A stretch of 64,000 nucleotides of DNA from Ophiodon elongatus (taxonomy: Eukaryota > Chordata > Actinopteri > Perciformes > Hexagrammidae): assembly GCA_016806645.1 (NCBI GenBank), contig JACSYO010000384.1:664501-728500 (forward strand). The letters are read 5' to 3'. Both the position numbers and the translations under genes were made by a program. Below the pieces are notes generated by a model, which worked only from the letters and a program-made list of their open reading frames with translations, was not told the origin of the DNA and did not search any database. Shown here one piece after another: positions 11,049 through 64,000 of the stretch (positions within the stretch are counted from its first letter, which is position 1; every line of letters starts with the position of its first letter).

Positions 11049-11699
11049 AAGCGCGATAATTAACACGTTTTTATCTCATTTGTTAATTTGTATAAAGACA
11101 GAAAAAATTGTGGTTATATGTGATTTTTTTTTTTCTTACTTCCAGGAGACTCTCTGTACAGTTAAATTGACACATTCTGACAACAGTCGGCCTGTAGACA
11201 TCCGGAGGCTTTCAAGTTATTTCTAAACACCACTGAACAAACTCAATATCTCTTTGACTCTCACTTGGGCTGAAGGGCTGAGCACAGAATATCTGTGTGC
11301 TGACTGCTTATTGACATTACTGTTAATGTTCAATGGCTGTGTCTGAGTCTAAATGCCAACCTGATTAGGAAAAGTGCTGCGGTATCAGTTTTATTTATCA
11401 GTTAATCTGAAACAGGTTGTTACTACATGCTTGTTGTTGCTGCGATATTTCTTTATTGACTTCAGTTGTTTGCTGTTTTTCTAAGCTGTTTTCAGTCTGT
11501 CTTCACCTCTGACATGCTTGACATTCTTGACACATATTGCTTTTTCTTGGTACAGTGTTTTATGCTGCTGAGCCTACACTTTAAACAAAACCTGCACCTG
11601 ACAGCAAACCTTTGGCAGGAGAGATAGAAAATTGAGCAAAGTGAGTGAGAATGACAAAGAAAACATGTGGCAGACAAAGGCAATGGTGGAGGACGTTTT

Positions 11700-12180
11700 C
11701 AAGCAGGCTACTGTACTTAAGTACCAATTTCAAGCACTTTATTATTTTCATTTTATGTCACTGTATGCTTCTACCTCACTACATCTCAGAGGTAAATATT
11801 GTACTTTTTACTGCACTACATTTATCTGACAGCTTTAGTTACTTTACACATTACAGTTTATACATTCCATTACATTTCTTTTGATAAACTGAAGGATAAG
11901 TGTTTTGCGAAAAAGATCTTACGTCTTATGATAAATAAACTCTTTAAAAAGCCTCTTGGATCAGCTGGAAAATACATCGTCACAAAGCTGAAAACAGGGC
12001 TGTTTTTCTGAGCTTATGAAAAGTTGACTTTTTAGAGATACGGGGTTCTCACAGGACAGCGACGCTACAAACATATGATGATATTATAGAATATGATGCA
12101 TTGCTGTAGATACAACTACCCAACAGTATATGAAGGAGTTCAAATTAGCACGACCTTAAAACATGCACGTGATGCATTTG
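11700..12180. mobile_element. Long form of the same repeat family
   Basis: The left part carries TACTTAAGTACCAA and CTCACTACATCTCAGAGGTA. The right part (from about 11936) is nearly the same, for more than 200 bases, as 50408-50650; shared landmarks are AAAGCCTCTTG, CAGCTGGAAAAT, TGAAAAGTTGACTTTTTAGA and ACAGGACAGCGACGC. Both ends are unclear. Confidence 0.65.
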
Positions 12181-12320
12181 TGTTTATGTTCACCAGTCCG
12201 CTGTTGGACTGCTCATGCTGAATGATAACATCTTTCTGACTGGGGTCAAATAAACACACAGAAGGTCAGAGACACAGATAACAAGCAGACGCTGGGTGGA
12301 CAGACAGACAGCAGACAGCC

Positions 12321-15300
12321 ATGATCCTGATGGGTCACACGTTGTGTCTTCCTTCTCCAGCCACCGTCCAGGAGCTGTTCTCAGTGGCTCGAGACGCCAG
12401 CATCATCCCTGATCTCTCCTTGGATCCCGTCCTCACCACCTTCCTCTCGCTGGACTCCTCGGCCGCTCTGCAGCATCACCATGCCTTCCTACAGCGGAGC
12501 ATGAGCGGGGAGCTGCAGACTGCATTCGGCCGCAACTTGACCCGAGAGCTGGGAGGCCGCAGCAGGGTCACCAGTGGCGGAGTCGGGGTCGTTGCTCTGG
12601 CCCTGTCCGTGCTTTTTGACCAGGTTGCCCAACAAGTAGGTGTGTTTTATATATTGTCTGCATGGGGCTATTCATTGCTGTCCTCTCCAAAAGGTCAGAA
12701 CGTGAGGTTGACGTTTTTTGTTTTTGATGAAATATCTTGACAGTTATTGGATGAATTGTCATGATTTGGTCCAGATATTCATGTTCCCCAGAGGATGATG
12801 CCAGCTGACTTCTCCTCCAGCGCCTCCAGCAGATTGACATTTGTGTTTTCCAATAAAAATATCTCAACTCAAATCATTGGATGGATTGCCATAACATATG
12901 TTGTATACATTTATGGTCTATCAAGTCCAAACTAGACTGTTTAATATGTGTTCAATACTTTGGTTTTGTGAGTTAAAATAACTGTCAAACTATAAGAACA
13001 CTCCCATCAGCCTCAGCTGTGCTTTGCATTTACTGCTGATTAGAAAATGTTTGAATGCTGACACGCTAAACTAAGATGATGAACATGTTAAACACCTACT
13101 GAACATCAGTCGTGTAGCATACTTTACTTAAATATAGTCTGCAGTACTTGTACTTGAGTATTTCCACGTTATGATAATTCATTCTTCTACTCCAATACAT
13201 CTCAGAGGGAAATATTTTACTGTTACTCCATTACTTTTATATACTTTAGATTTAGGTTATTTATACTAAATAAATAATAATATACATCATATTGTATTAG
13301 TTTATTTATTATTAATATATGAATATATATATATATATATATATATATGAATATATACATATATGAATATATATATATATATATATAAATATATATATAT
13401 TAATATAATAAATAAACTAATATATTATGATGTATTATTATAGTTTAATTTAACCAGCAGTACACGTAAAGCTCCATATTTACAAGCTGAAACATTTAAG
13501 TAACATTAATGCATCAATAATTATAATTCAATGATATAATAAATATTTTTCTGAAATTGGCCATTCTGCAAAATGAGTACTTTTGGTATTTAAAATATAT
13601 TTTGATGCTAATACTTTTGTACTTTTACTTGACACCCCAAAGGTTACTAATATATATGTACATATTTGTATTGTATCACAAAACATGATGCTAAAACAGA
13701 ACAGAAACTCAGAATTCCAGATGTATGTTACGCCACCAGGTCCGAGCACAAGGATCCACAGAGGGGAACCCGTCGGCTCAGAGATCCCAGCCAAAGAGGA
13801 TTTTTGGCATCAGCAGTTCTTCAAGAATCGGCTGGATCATCCACAGCTACCTCCGCCTGATCCCCGGCATCGCCAACAACCAGGAGCAGATGGCCGAGAC
13901 CACGGAGCTCCACGACAACTGGCTGAAGCTTGAGCTGATTGACCACTACGAGAGGATGACCACGAGGAAGAGGATGAGTTCAGTGTCCATGCAGCAGTGG
14001 TTGGCAGGAGCTGCGTTTCATCTACACATGAGGATTCACCAGGTCAGGACAGACAAACGAAAACAGTCCAGCTCAAGTTAAAAAGCCTGTTTTTATTCTG
14101 CGACCGGATAAACATCTGAAATATATAAACTACATATCCTCTGCAAAAATAAGCACCTCCAAGGGAAACATTTATATAGTAATTATATAATAGGTCATCA
14201 ATATCAATGCGGCAGAACCAGAGAATTCTTCCTCCTCGTCAAAACCTGGCGCCTACATCACCCACAATGCAACTTGACCCCTGACACATTTTTCACAGAT
14301 GTAATAGGCCTCCCTAAGATCTGTGAAGAGACTTTCAAGTGCAAAACATTGTGCAGATATCCTTTAAAAACAAATAAGGTGAGCAAATATAATTTTCATG
14401 GGGAGAGGGGGATATGCCACATTCATATCAGATCAGAGTTATTATTTTAATATACGTTTTTGACTTGTGAATAACTTTCAACATTAAAGTCGTGATAAGA
14501 ACAACTGGTAAACCCTGATATTTCAGAATTATCTGAAAAGGTCCGATTTAATAACACCTAATAGTACACAAATGTCCCAAAAACACAAATATGGATGCTT
14601 CACATCAACTAAGGACTGTCGTCTAATGCAATTAAACTCACTTTTAATAGAAGTGGTGCTGTATTGTCAACACACAATGTTTTAACCCTCACATGACCAA
14701 TTCTGTAATCATGCCAACATCTTGATCTTGAAGTCATAAACATGAGAATCCTTCCCATTTCTACCATCCATCATGAATATGTCAGAAGATCAGGGAAATA
14801 TTCAAATATGATAACACAGAACATGATTCAACCCGAAGGAAATTCTTGTGCCAGAAATTGTGAAACATGATATATTGAAGTAATATTGCACAATGTTGAA
14901 AAAGTAATATTGCTGTTATGGCAAATGAACTATGTTAAGGCAACTAAAACCGTTAAAGTGGCTATAATCAATATTTTTTTATCACAACAAGGGGAAAACA
15001 AAGTGACAATGCTGCTCCTCTCGGCTTTAAGCAGCTTTATAGTGAGTTGAGGCTCACGGTTAATGCTGTAAAAAAGCCACTGTATACTACCTGCTCAGCA
15101 GCAAATAGACAGACACAGAGAACAAAGTGGAGCACTTAGCAGGTAAGGAGACAGATATTTCCCTCAGGAGTTGGTGCAGACCAAAAACAGAGCTAAAAGA
15201 GAGAGAGCATTGGACTTGCATTAATCAGATGGACACAAACACAAAGACTCCTCACGAATCATCACGTTGCTCTGTAGCTGCTGTACGTGGAAATCACAAA

Positions 15301-16106
15301 CTCATCTTGCAGGTTTAAGGTTTGCAGAAAGGCTGATAGTGGAAGCAAACTCTGGTCTCCTGCATGCAAGTCAGACATGCTAGTACACGCCTCACCTCCA
15401 CCTTTCTACATGAAGGACAAGCTACTGCTACACTGCATTGTTGGCACCGTCACTTGATCTGATCTTGTTCCCACAGGTTCGTCTGCACTCTGTGCCTCTG
15501 GGATCTGCAGAGTCGCTGCGTCTGTCTTACAAGACGGCGTTAGGTCGCCTGGTTCAGGGCTACACAGCCTATCTGCACAGAAACATCCAGGAGACTCCAG
15601 CACCCCGAAGACCCAGAGCCGGGGCCGCGGGTGGACCGGGACAAACTAACACGTTAGGCAGAAGCAATAGGACCTGCTCAAGTAATCACATTATTAATGA
15701 CAGCCTGGTTAGTACCTCGACTGATAAGTTTAACCAGACGACCACACCCAATTCAACTGCTGACATCAGCAGAGGCTGTAAAACAGACGGATCCGTTGAA
15801 GACTTTGGACTCGATGGGTCAAACAGAAGAAATGAAACCACTGAAGTTGTGGTGAACAGAAAGACTCTCGGCAATGCGACCGGACGTGAGGACGTTCAGG
15901 GTCTGTTAGTTATTGAGCCAGGGAGGAATGTGAGTCACAAGGTGCAGCATCACCCCTGTGAGTCTGCGGCCATACAACAAGCTTTGGTGACTCGTATTAT
16001 TAATGCTCAGGACATGGAGCGGAACAGATACTTTTTCCTGTACCCTGAGAAATTCTTCCACGGCCTCGTCTGGCAGAAGGACGACTTTGAGCTGAAGACA
16101 AATTAA
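12321..16106 (+). CDS. Unrecognised three-exon gene, predicted 415 residues
   Basis: I do not recognise this protein. Exons 12321-12635, 13740-14042 and 15477-16106 join at phase 0 with clean borders (GTAGGT, CCACCAG; GTCAGG, CCCACAG) and one frame open to a TAA at 16104, which argues for a real gene. Residues 85-99 are a Gly/Val/Leu-rich hydrophobic stretch. The second exon encodes a Trp/Leu-rich, probably helical part (IGWIIHSYLRLIPGIANN). The third has a Ser/Thr/Asn-rich middle with seven N-glycosylation sequons, then a conserved-looking end (RYFFLYPEKFFHGLVW). An eighth sequon, NLT, is in exon 1. No clear signal peptide is seen, so the sequons may be unused. The ATG choice is uncertain: an acceptor-like CTTCTCCAG lies inside the first codons at 12352-12360, so an upstream first exon is possible. 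Poly(A) signals lie at about 16267 and 16665. Confidence 0.7.
12690..13110. repeat. Dispersed repeat in the first intron of the unrecognised gene
   Basis: Blocks such as ATTGGATGGATTGCCAT, CCCATCAGCCTCAGCTGTGC and CTAAACTAAGATGATGAACATG also occur in order at 23160-23420, and partly at 49310-49440. This is a family I associate with teleost genomes. Not coding. Confidence 0.65.
13118..13645. repeat. Repeat of the ACTTAAGTAC family with an AT-rich core
   Basis: The flanks carry TTACTTAAATATAGTCTG, CATCTCAGAGGGAAATATT and TACTTTTACTTGACA. A dense AT microsatellite with palindromic ATATATTAATATAA sequence occupies about 13310-13435 inside it. It lies in the first intron of the unrecognised gene. 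Confidence 0.6.
14043..15476. other. Second intron of the unrecognised gene
   Basis: AT-rich sequence with no exon candidate having both splice signals and phase. I see no clear repeat, microsatellite or RNA gene. Confidence 0.5.
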
Positions 16107-16869
16107 ACAGAAATGAACAGTGAGCATGGTCTGCTGTTTTAATTTGCTGTATTTCTGTTACTGAAACATATATTAAATCATTCTCTCTATGCTGCTGAGT
16201 TACCTGAAGTAAATCCCTTAAAAAAACATTTTCTCTATAATTAACAGTTATAAAGTGACATGTTGTTAATAAAACCGGATTATGTTAATAACACGTTTAT
16301 CAAAACATGAGGAAATAACGCTTGTGAATTTAGATGGGAAAGGGCATTTCTCTAAATATTATTCAAACTTCTTGTTTTTACAGATGGAAAATGTATTCAC
16401 TCTGAAAATATTGTCAACAGCCATTAAAAAATGTTTTCCCACCATGTTTTTTAAGAATAAAACAGTACATAAAAAACTCATATGATATGGATTGTAAAAT
16501 TCCATACAATTTGCAGGACACTGCAGGTGAATAGGGTACAAATCAGTTAATTAATTAATTAAGACAAAAACTTGTTGTATCACAAGTTTTCTGAAATTTT
16601 ATGTTTAAATATACAAATTAGTCATAATGCTATATTTTGCAGAATTTAGGGAGAAATATAAAACAATAAAAGGTTTGTTTTCTTTCTTCTAGTCTGAAGA
16701 AGACATCATGGAAGCAAAATTGATCAAAATCCCATTTTTTTACTTCATGTTTCTTTGAAGGGATGATATAACACATGGAAATGACAATAAACATATTAGG
16801 GAGTACAATTTAAGTATTACCCTATTTTTGTAATGTAAACGTCTGTGGTAGTAAAAAGACATATTGCAT
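16107..16869. other. 3' UTR and spacer
   Basis: Downstream of the TAA the sequence becomes AT-rich and carries possible polyadenylation signals: AATAAAA at about 16267, a TTAAGAATAAAAC context near 16454, and AATAAAA near 16665. A short TTAA-repeat run lies near 16545. No gene is seen. Confidence 0.5.
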
Positions 16870-17374
16870 CATTGGTGGAAGAAGTACTCAGATTCTTTAC
16901 TTATAAGAAAAAGTATAAATATCATGGTCATAAAATACTCCATTTCAAGTAAAGTCTGAATCTGAATAAAAAACGTTATTTAAGTAAAAGTACAGAAGTA
17001 TTATCAGCAAACTGTCTTTAATATTAAAAATAAAAGTACTCATTATGCAGAATTACTACATTCGCAGTTTTATATTATTATAGAATATTATATTATTCTG
17101 TTTTCATCACTCACACATACATGTAAGGGCATGTTTACCTTCATCAATGTGGAGCTAGTTTTAGATACTAGTGGTAGATTAGTAGTATAGTGCTGGATCA
17201 TATCAAAGCATTTTATTGTAAAAAGCACCCAAACTAAACATGTAAAATACATGTAGTGGATTAAAATTAGGCCATGAAGTAGCAGAAAATGTAAATATGT
17301 AAGTAATGGACAAGTACCTCAAAATTGTACTTAAGTACTTGAGTAAATGTACTTAATTACTTTCCACTCCACTG
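16870..17374. mobile_element. Short non-autonomous element just upstream of ttc3
   Basis: It begins CATTGGTGGAAGAAGTACTC and ends TTACTTTCCACTCCACTG, inverted copies apart from a few changes. The interior has TAAAAGTACAGAAGTATT and CAAAATTGTACTTAAGTACT. It ends about 90 bases before the ETS-like site of the ttc3 promoter, so it may border or contribute to that regulatory region. Confidence 0.7.
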
Positions 17375-17462
17375 CCTCGTCATTCAAAATAAAAAATAAA
17401 ATAAAAACACTAAATAACTGACCACTGGGGGGCGACTTTCCCGACTTGCTGTTTGAAGTCCG

Positions 17463-17720
17463 CCGGAAGTTCAGCAGCAGCATCAGCAGAGTAATACGAA
17501 GTAGTAGAAGAAGAAGAAGAAGAAAAATAAAAAGAAGAAATAGAAGTAGAAGTGGAAGAAGTAGAAGAAGAGTGTTTTTGAACCGCTCCCGTCCTCCTGT
17601 CGCGTGAGCTCTGCTGATGACACGCGGCGCTGCGTGAGGACGTGAACAGTTTAACTTCCGCACACTAACATGAGCAGGACAACCGTGCGCTGCTAGGTGT
17701 TTACACGACCAATAGACAAG
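17463..17720 (+). promoter_or_regulatory. ttc3: ttc3 promoter region and 5' UTR exon
   Basis: CpG content rises here. An ETS-family site CCGGAAGT lies at 17463-17470 and an inverted ETS core ACTTCCG at 17654-17660. A GA-rich purine tract of about 70 bases (17503-17573) sits between them. The non-coding first exon ends at 17720 (GACAAG, then GTACGT) and splices to the acceptor at 19207. No TATA box is seen. The start site is probably between 17.58 and 17.66 kb. Confidence 0.65.
17670..17696 (+). other. Possible upstream ORF in the ttc3 leader
   Basis: ATG at 17670 opens an eight-codon frame ending with TAG at 17694-17696, inside the first exon. If transcription starts upstream of it, this short frame precedes the main ATG at 19219 and could lower its translation. 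Confidence 0.4.
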
Positions 17721-18399
17721 GTACGTGCTCTTCAGTTCACCACACACACGCGCGTGTTACATATGTTTAAGAACCAGCGGACGTTGACTCGTCACTCTGA
17801 ATCTCGGCTCGTCTCGGGATTGTTTGCGTCGCGATGAAACAATAAATCGTCTCGTTAATTAGTTGAAAGTAAAGCCCGTCACGAGTCAATACGGCGAACA
17901 GACTGCCCAGTGTTTACAACACAACATGTTGATGTAGTTGACTCCATCGTTCGCTCTTTCGTCGAAATAAGGAGACGTTTAAATGACACTGTCTACGCAG
18001 GTTAGCTAATGGGCTAACATGCTAACATTTAATAACCAATCACAGAGCAGCTCAAAGTGACGTCGATTGCGAAGAGATTATTAATTCGACAAAATACTTA
18101 AAATAACAAAACAGACGACATTGTATTGATGCACTGCGTCATATTTGATCCTTCCAATACGTAAACTGATTGTTTATTTAAAAAGTGTCCAAGTATTCAC
18201 CTTTAACGGCCTTAAAGGTGAATAAACAACACACGTGACTCAAGTGTAAAGTTAGGTATCTGTTCCTTTTGTGTCCAGTGGAAAAACGAAACACCCACAT
18301 GTGAGTAATGTTACCGTGAGTTAGCTTTTCAGACATTGACCACACCCACGCTGCTGGCTCTGGTTTCAAAGTATGTGAAGGACAACACACGGAGGGAAA

Positions 18400-18830
18400 C
18401 AGTGGTGGAGGAAGTATTTAGATGCTTTATTACTTCAGTCAAAGTACTAATACCACTCTGGAAATACTGTTGTACAAGTTAAAGTCCTTTATTTCAAACC
18501 TTAAGTAAAAGTGTTTATCAGCAAAATGTACTTAAAGTATAAGTGCTCATTGTGTAGTAAAATCGTCCCTGTTAGTGTCTTACTATTTGATGTTTCTGGA
18601 TTTATATTACTGCTATATTAATGTGTATGTTACAATTTACTGCTTTAGATGATTACGGTTGTGTTCATTTTGACTTTATATTCTGCTGGGTAGTTTAATC
18701 TACAGCAGTGCATCATATTCTATCAAATCACATGTTTGTAGCTGTTTTCAGCTTTGTGATGATGCATGTTTCCAGCTGATCAAAGAGGCTTTTAAAGTAG
18801 TTTATTTAGCTTAAGAATAGGAGGATTTTC
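18400..18830. mobile_element. Repeat of the CAGTGGTGGA family in ttc3 intron 1
   Basis: The left end CAGTGGTGGAGGAAGTATTT is clear at 18400. Near the right is a block (GTTTTCAGCTTTGTGATGAT, then AAGAGGCTTTTAAA) shared, in either orientation, with 11936-12010, 50408-50490 and 59390-59460. The right end is uncertain. Confidence 0.6.
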
Positions 18831-19218
18831 TCAACACTTATCCTTCCGCTTATCTCAAACATTCAACATCAGCACATCTGGAGACACGTGGTTTTCACTG
18901 GACAGGAAGGGAATGAAAAACTAACCTGAAAAGTAGTAAAAAGTACAATTTCGTGCATAATGCAATGCAGATCTTTCACATTAATGTGCACAACAGCTGT
19001 ATTACTACACAACAATAATGATGCAACTTTGACAGAAATAAAATCGGGCATGATGTTTGCTGAAATATAATTTAGTTTCATGTTTTGCAATTGATTTTCA
19101 TACAGGGAAAATCATTCAAATCAACAACCTGCAACGTTAAAGTCTGATTCACTGCTGCATGTCTTGTGGAATAGATCTAAATGTGAATAATGCAAATGTT
19201 CTTACAGATTTGGACAAA

Positions 19219-44673
<25,455 letters not shown>

Positions 44674-44814
44674 TAACGCGACCCTCCCTCATTTACCCAC
44701 ATTTATGCTTTTATCTTCTTTTTATTAATCACAAATTTCATTATAATCTAAAAAAAAAAAGCCATCGTTTTTATTGTATCTTCAAAATGTTCAGACTGAT
44801 GTTTCTACACTTTG

Positions 44815-44820
44815 AATAAA
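44815..44820 (+). terminator. ttc3: ttc3 polyadenylation signal
   Basis: AATAAA lies 142 bases after the stop codon, followed by a TTGTGTTTGAG and GT-rich stretch (about 44830-44870) suited to a downstream element. A second AATAAA is at about 44981. Confidence 0.7.
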
Positions 44821-44839
44821 CGAAAGCCTCTTGTGTTTG

Positions 44840-46570
44840 AGATCGTCTCCGTCTGAGGTTTGTCTGTTGCACCTCTGATGCTCCACAGCAACATTTTAAA
44901 GGGTTCAGAGCTCTGGAAGACATTTGTAAGTCGACCTTGAGTCACGATTGTTTTGTCAAATTTATTGAGTAGGAGAACCAATAAACACAACAAAATATAG
45001 ATTTATTTATTTTTAAATGCTTTGGATAATTACACTGATCATTATCAGCGTCTGCAAAAAATAGAAACTTTTATAAATGTACTTAATATTTGTTCAACAG
45101 AAATGTAACTGTATTTTTATGACCTACTATAATGCAACAATTTTATTCAAATTTGTATGTCTTGAAAGCAGCTTTATAGCTCTCTGTTTGGTTGGACTTT
45201 CTTGACTTGCTAAATTATCTTTTAAATTGACTGTCGTTCATGGCGCATTTCAAACAGGATCCAAAAGTAGTTTCTCTCCATTGACCAAACAGATTTTTTT
45301 CTTGAAGAAAACAAACATCTCTTTGCAAAATATCATTTATTCATGTCTACATAAGGATGTGTGGTCACATGGTCCAAAGACAATGTTCTGATTATGACTT
45401 GATGTTTAATAGAAATCGATGCTAATGGTTCGTACATTAAGAAAAAAAAAGAAAAAGACACCGTTCACCATCTACAGTATGTGTGTACATGTACATGCTC
45501 TAAAACTACTGTGGCACACATATGGTCTGTTTCTGGTCACATACATGACTAAACAATGTAATAAAAAATAATCATTGGGTTATATTCAAATACGTTTAAA
45601 TCCGGATCGACTTTCCTCTTAATATTTCCAAATTTGACTGCATACATTGTCAAACTGGCATTTTATTAAATTAAAGGGGAAAAACCCCACTAACTGAGAT
45701 CTGAAGGTTCATTTATTAGATGACGTGTGGACTCTAGTTAAAGATTCAAAAGTGACTATTTGATGCCCATTTTCGTAAACTTAATAACAACTGAGATGAA
45801 AATAATAAAGACGAAGCTACTTCACAAGACAAACAAATTAACAAGTAGACTTCTGTTTCGGGGGGATTTTCCAATTGTTTCCAGGTATTTTTAATTTATA
45901 AGACAAAAGTTAGAAATCAGATTTTCATTCACGTCTTGTTTGTGTCTTCTTTCCTTCAATAATTCAGACACCAATTGTATTATTTACATTTGAAATAGTT
46001 TCGGCCCCAAAAGAGGAATAATTAAATTATATGGAGCACCCGACACTGAAAAAGAAACCTGTTTCTATTAAATCTGCACATGATGCTGCTGAGCGTCCAG
46101 TTTCTTTTACCAATAACTGACGTTCAATAAGATTAGAAGGAATCATCAGAGGGACCTTTGTCTCGTTCTGGCTGAACTATTGTACGTAGTTTTCTTCTCC
46201 ACGTACAAAACATCCAGACCTACAGAGCCGTCCTCACACACGTCTGACTGGCAGGAGGTTACAAAGCAGATAATATGAGCGTCAGTTTACGGTGATTATG
46301 ATGCAGAAAGAAAACCATCCAAATTGCCGTGTTACAGGTGGCGAAAGGTCATTTAAAGGCAATAGGTGAGTTTTTTTTAAGACAGGGCCGATACATAATA
46401 ACACGAATGAAAATGTTGGCATTACAGTGACACCTTGATAACCACTTTGTGGGACAATTCACACGGTTGTGTATGAAATAAGAGCTTTTTGTTGTCATGT
46501 ATTCACACTGTGCACGTGTGAGTGAACGCAGGTTGATTGAAGGATTGACTTTACGTTCCAGCCGCTCTGC
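44840..46570. other. Convergent intergenic region with the myo7a 3' UTR
   Basis: No gene is seen between the ttc3 poly(A) signal and the myo7a stop at 46571. The myo7a 3' UTR must occupy part of it, because that gene reads leftward. Reverse-strand AATAAA candidates (TTTATT on the plus strand) lie at about 44961, 45002 and 45709, so the two transcripts may nearly meet or overlap. The third copy of a dispersed repeat is at 45900-46270. Confidence 0.6.
45900..46270. repeat. Dispersed repeat, copy 3 of 3
   Basis: CTTTCCTTCAATAATTCAGA, ATTGTATTATTTACATTTGA, GGCCCCAAAAGAGGAAT, CCAGTTTCTTTTACCAATAA, TCAGAGGGACCTTTGTCTC and GTACAAAACATCC match the copy at 5990-6785 in order. This one lacks much of the middle. 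Confidence 0.7.
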
Positions 46571-62778
<16,208 letters not shown>

Positions 62779-64000
62779 CTGAGCGTAGGAAACACACACG
62801 GATAGAGGAAATAAGTCAATATGTGGAAGACATATTGTTTTACATGGAACTATTCTGTCACACTGGACTTTTCTTTACTATAGGATACTGATAATGCACA
62901 TGTTGTATACACACACAGTATACAGTATATGTATAGACGTAACTGTAGATGTTCCTTGTAAATATAATATAGTTTTCCTTTTTATTTGCTTCCTTTATTG
63001 CTACATTTAATATACTTTTGTTATATTTGATGGCCATGTTATTGTTCATATTCTACTATAATTTGCATAATTTTGTATGTGAAACAGTAAACAGACCAAA
63101 TTAGATACTAGATCATAATTTTAAAAGTTGCACATCCAGCAGCGCACGATACAGATATTTTCAGAACTACAATCTAAAAGCAGAGTGAATATCACAATGA
63201 CTAGTTCTTAATAACATTAATGATGGCTCTGCTCTATTCCAGTGTCCCAGTGAGATTGACAGTTAGTCAACATGCACAAATACCAGAATCATGAAATCAA
63301 AGCAGCTAAATGGAATTCAGCCAGCTTTAATTTCATTATTATAAATGTATTAAATGCGCTTTTCCTAATGTGACATGTCAAAATGTCCACTGTGAAAAAT
63401 GGCCCATAGTTGTTGAGATATTTCACTCGAAACCACAAATGTGAATCTCATGGTGGCAAGAATGAAAGTCAGGGGTCACTAAAGTCTGCAGGATCTACTG
63501 GACCAACTGACGGATCTACGTACTGTACATCTATGTACATCTATGTACTGTACATCTATGTACATCTACGTACTGTACATCTATGTACATCTATGTACTG
63601 TACATCTATATACATCTACGTACTGTACATCTATGTACATCTATGTACTGTACATCTATGTACGCCATCTAGGGCGATATAGGGACATGACCTGATAGGG
63701 ACATGACCTGGACAATTTTTACATTATTGACTCATCGTACAATAAATGGACATGACCTTGATATTGTCGTTTGTGTTTACAAACGTATTTGTTTACACAC
63801 GTGTTTGTTTACATAAGAATGTTGCTATTATAACACTTTGGCATTGTGCAGGGCCTGAGATTCCATTATAATTACTGTTTTGGTTGAGAGTTTTTTCCCA
63901 TTTAGGTTTTATCAATCTAAAATATTGTAATATTCTTTTTCATTTCAATTTCATTGCCTCAATACTCTTAATAATTCAAATGTTGTTGCTCTTTAAAAAG
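62779..64000 (-). other. myo7a: Part of a myo7a intron at the right edge
   Basis: The exon at 62778 starts at a GCTCAG acceptor, and upstream of it on the minus strand no exon of the myo7a helix or IQ region is found to the window end. This is intronic sequence, AT-rich, with a minisatellite at 63515-63663. Confidence 0.75.
63515..63663. repeat. 25-bp minisatellite with alternating units
   Basis: About six copies of a 25-base unit built from GTACTGTACATCTAT plus GTACATCTAT. Units ending CTAC and CTAT alternate, giving a 50-base higher-order period. GTAC and TGTACA palindromes recur in each unit. Confidence 0.9.

Noticed and set aside
12321..12360. Signal peptide at the start of the unrecognised gene
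   Set aside because: The first 20 residues lack a clear basic-hydrophobic-cleavage pattern; hydrophobic residues are interrupted by Gly, His and Pro.
17331..17747. 138-codon minus-strand frame with poly-Leu
   Set aside because: It comes from the GA-rich purine tract of the ttc3 promoter read backward; no splice or similarity support.
63515..63663. CRISPR-like array of regular repeats
   Set aside because: Repeats are contiguous with no unique spacers, in a eukaryotic intron.
63410..63682. Tyr/Ile/Val-rich repeated frame on the plus strand
   Set aside because: It is produced by the 25-base minisatellite inside a myo7a intron.

Overview
The window is vertebrate nuclear DNA. The genes are split into many short GT-AG exons, the introns are AT-rich, CA/TG microsatellites are long, and there are many short interspersed repeats. 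Several repeat families (elements bounded by CAGTGGTGG...CCACCACTG, elements carrying TTAGCATAAAGACTGG, and tails ending in AATTGAATTGAATTG) are ones I associate with teleost fish, probably percomorphs. The species cannot be named from the sequence.

Layout, left to right. 1-2630 is non-coding flank. 2631-8148 (minus) is a complete rabgef1 (Rabex-5, a Rab5 exchange factor), with a 5' UTR exon ending at 9607 and a GC-richer promoter near 9.6-9.9 kb. 9.7-12.3 kb is repeat-rich spacer. 12321-16106 (plus) is a three-exon gene predicted to encode 415 residues that I do not recognise. 17.4-44.8 kb (plus) is ttc3, with 46 coding exons that join in frame to 1779 residues: TPRs, a Cys/His cluster, coiled coils and a C-terminal RING-H2. 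46571-62778 (minus) is the 3' part of a myosin VIIa gene (myo7a family): 26 exons and 1212 residues covering MyTH4-FERM-SH3-MyTH4-FERM to the stop. Its motor, IQ and helical regions lie beyond the right edge. ttc3 and myo7a converge tail to tail across about 1.9 kb.

Exon borders were worked out by hand by requiring splice signals and matching reading phase at every junction. Homology calls rest on remembered family sequences, not on a search. The four genes do not form an evident pathway. Rabex-5 (endosomal Rab5), TTC3 (ubiquitin ligase) and myosin VIIa (hair-cell and retinal motor) appear to be neighbours by chromosomal history only.

The most notable observations are: a minor-spliceosome (U12) AT-AC intron in the myo7a tail, without which the gene would look broken; a 66-unit TG tract lying directly against a myo7a 3' splice site, with complementary CA tracts after the two neighbouring 5' splice sites; a recent tandem duplication of one ttc3 exon with its flanking intron; the unrecognised sequon-rich gene; and several dispersed repeat families with multiple copies inside this one window.
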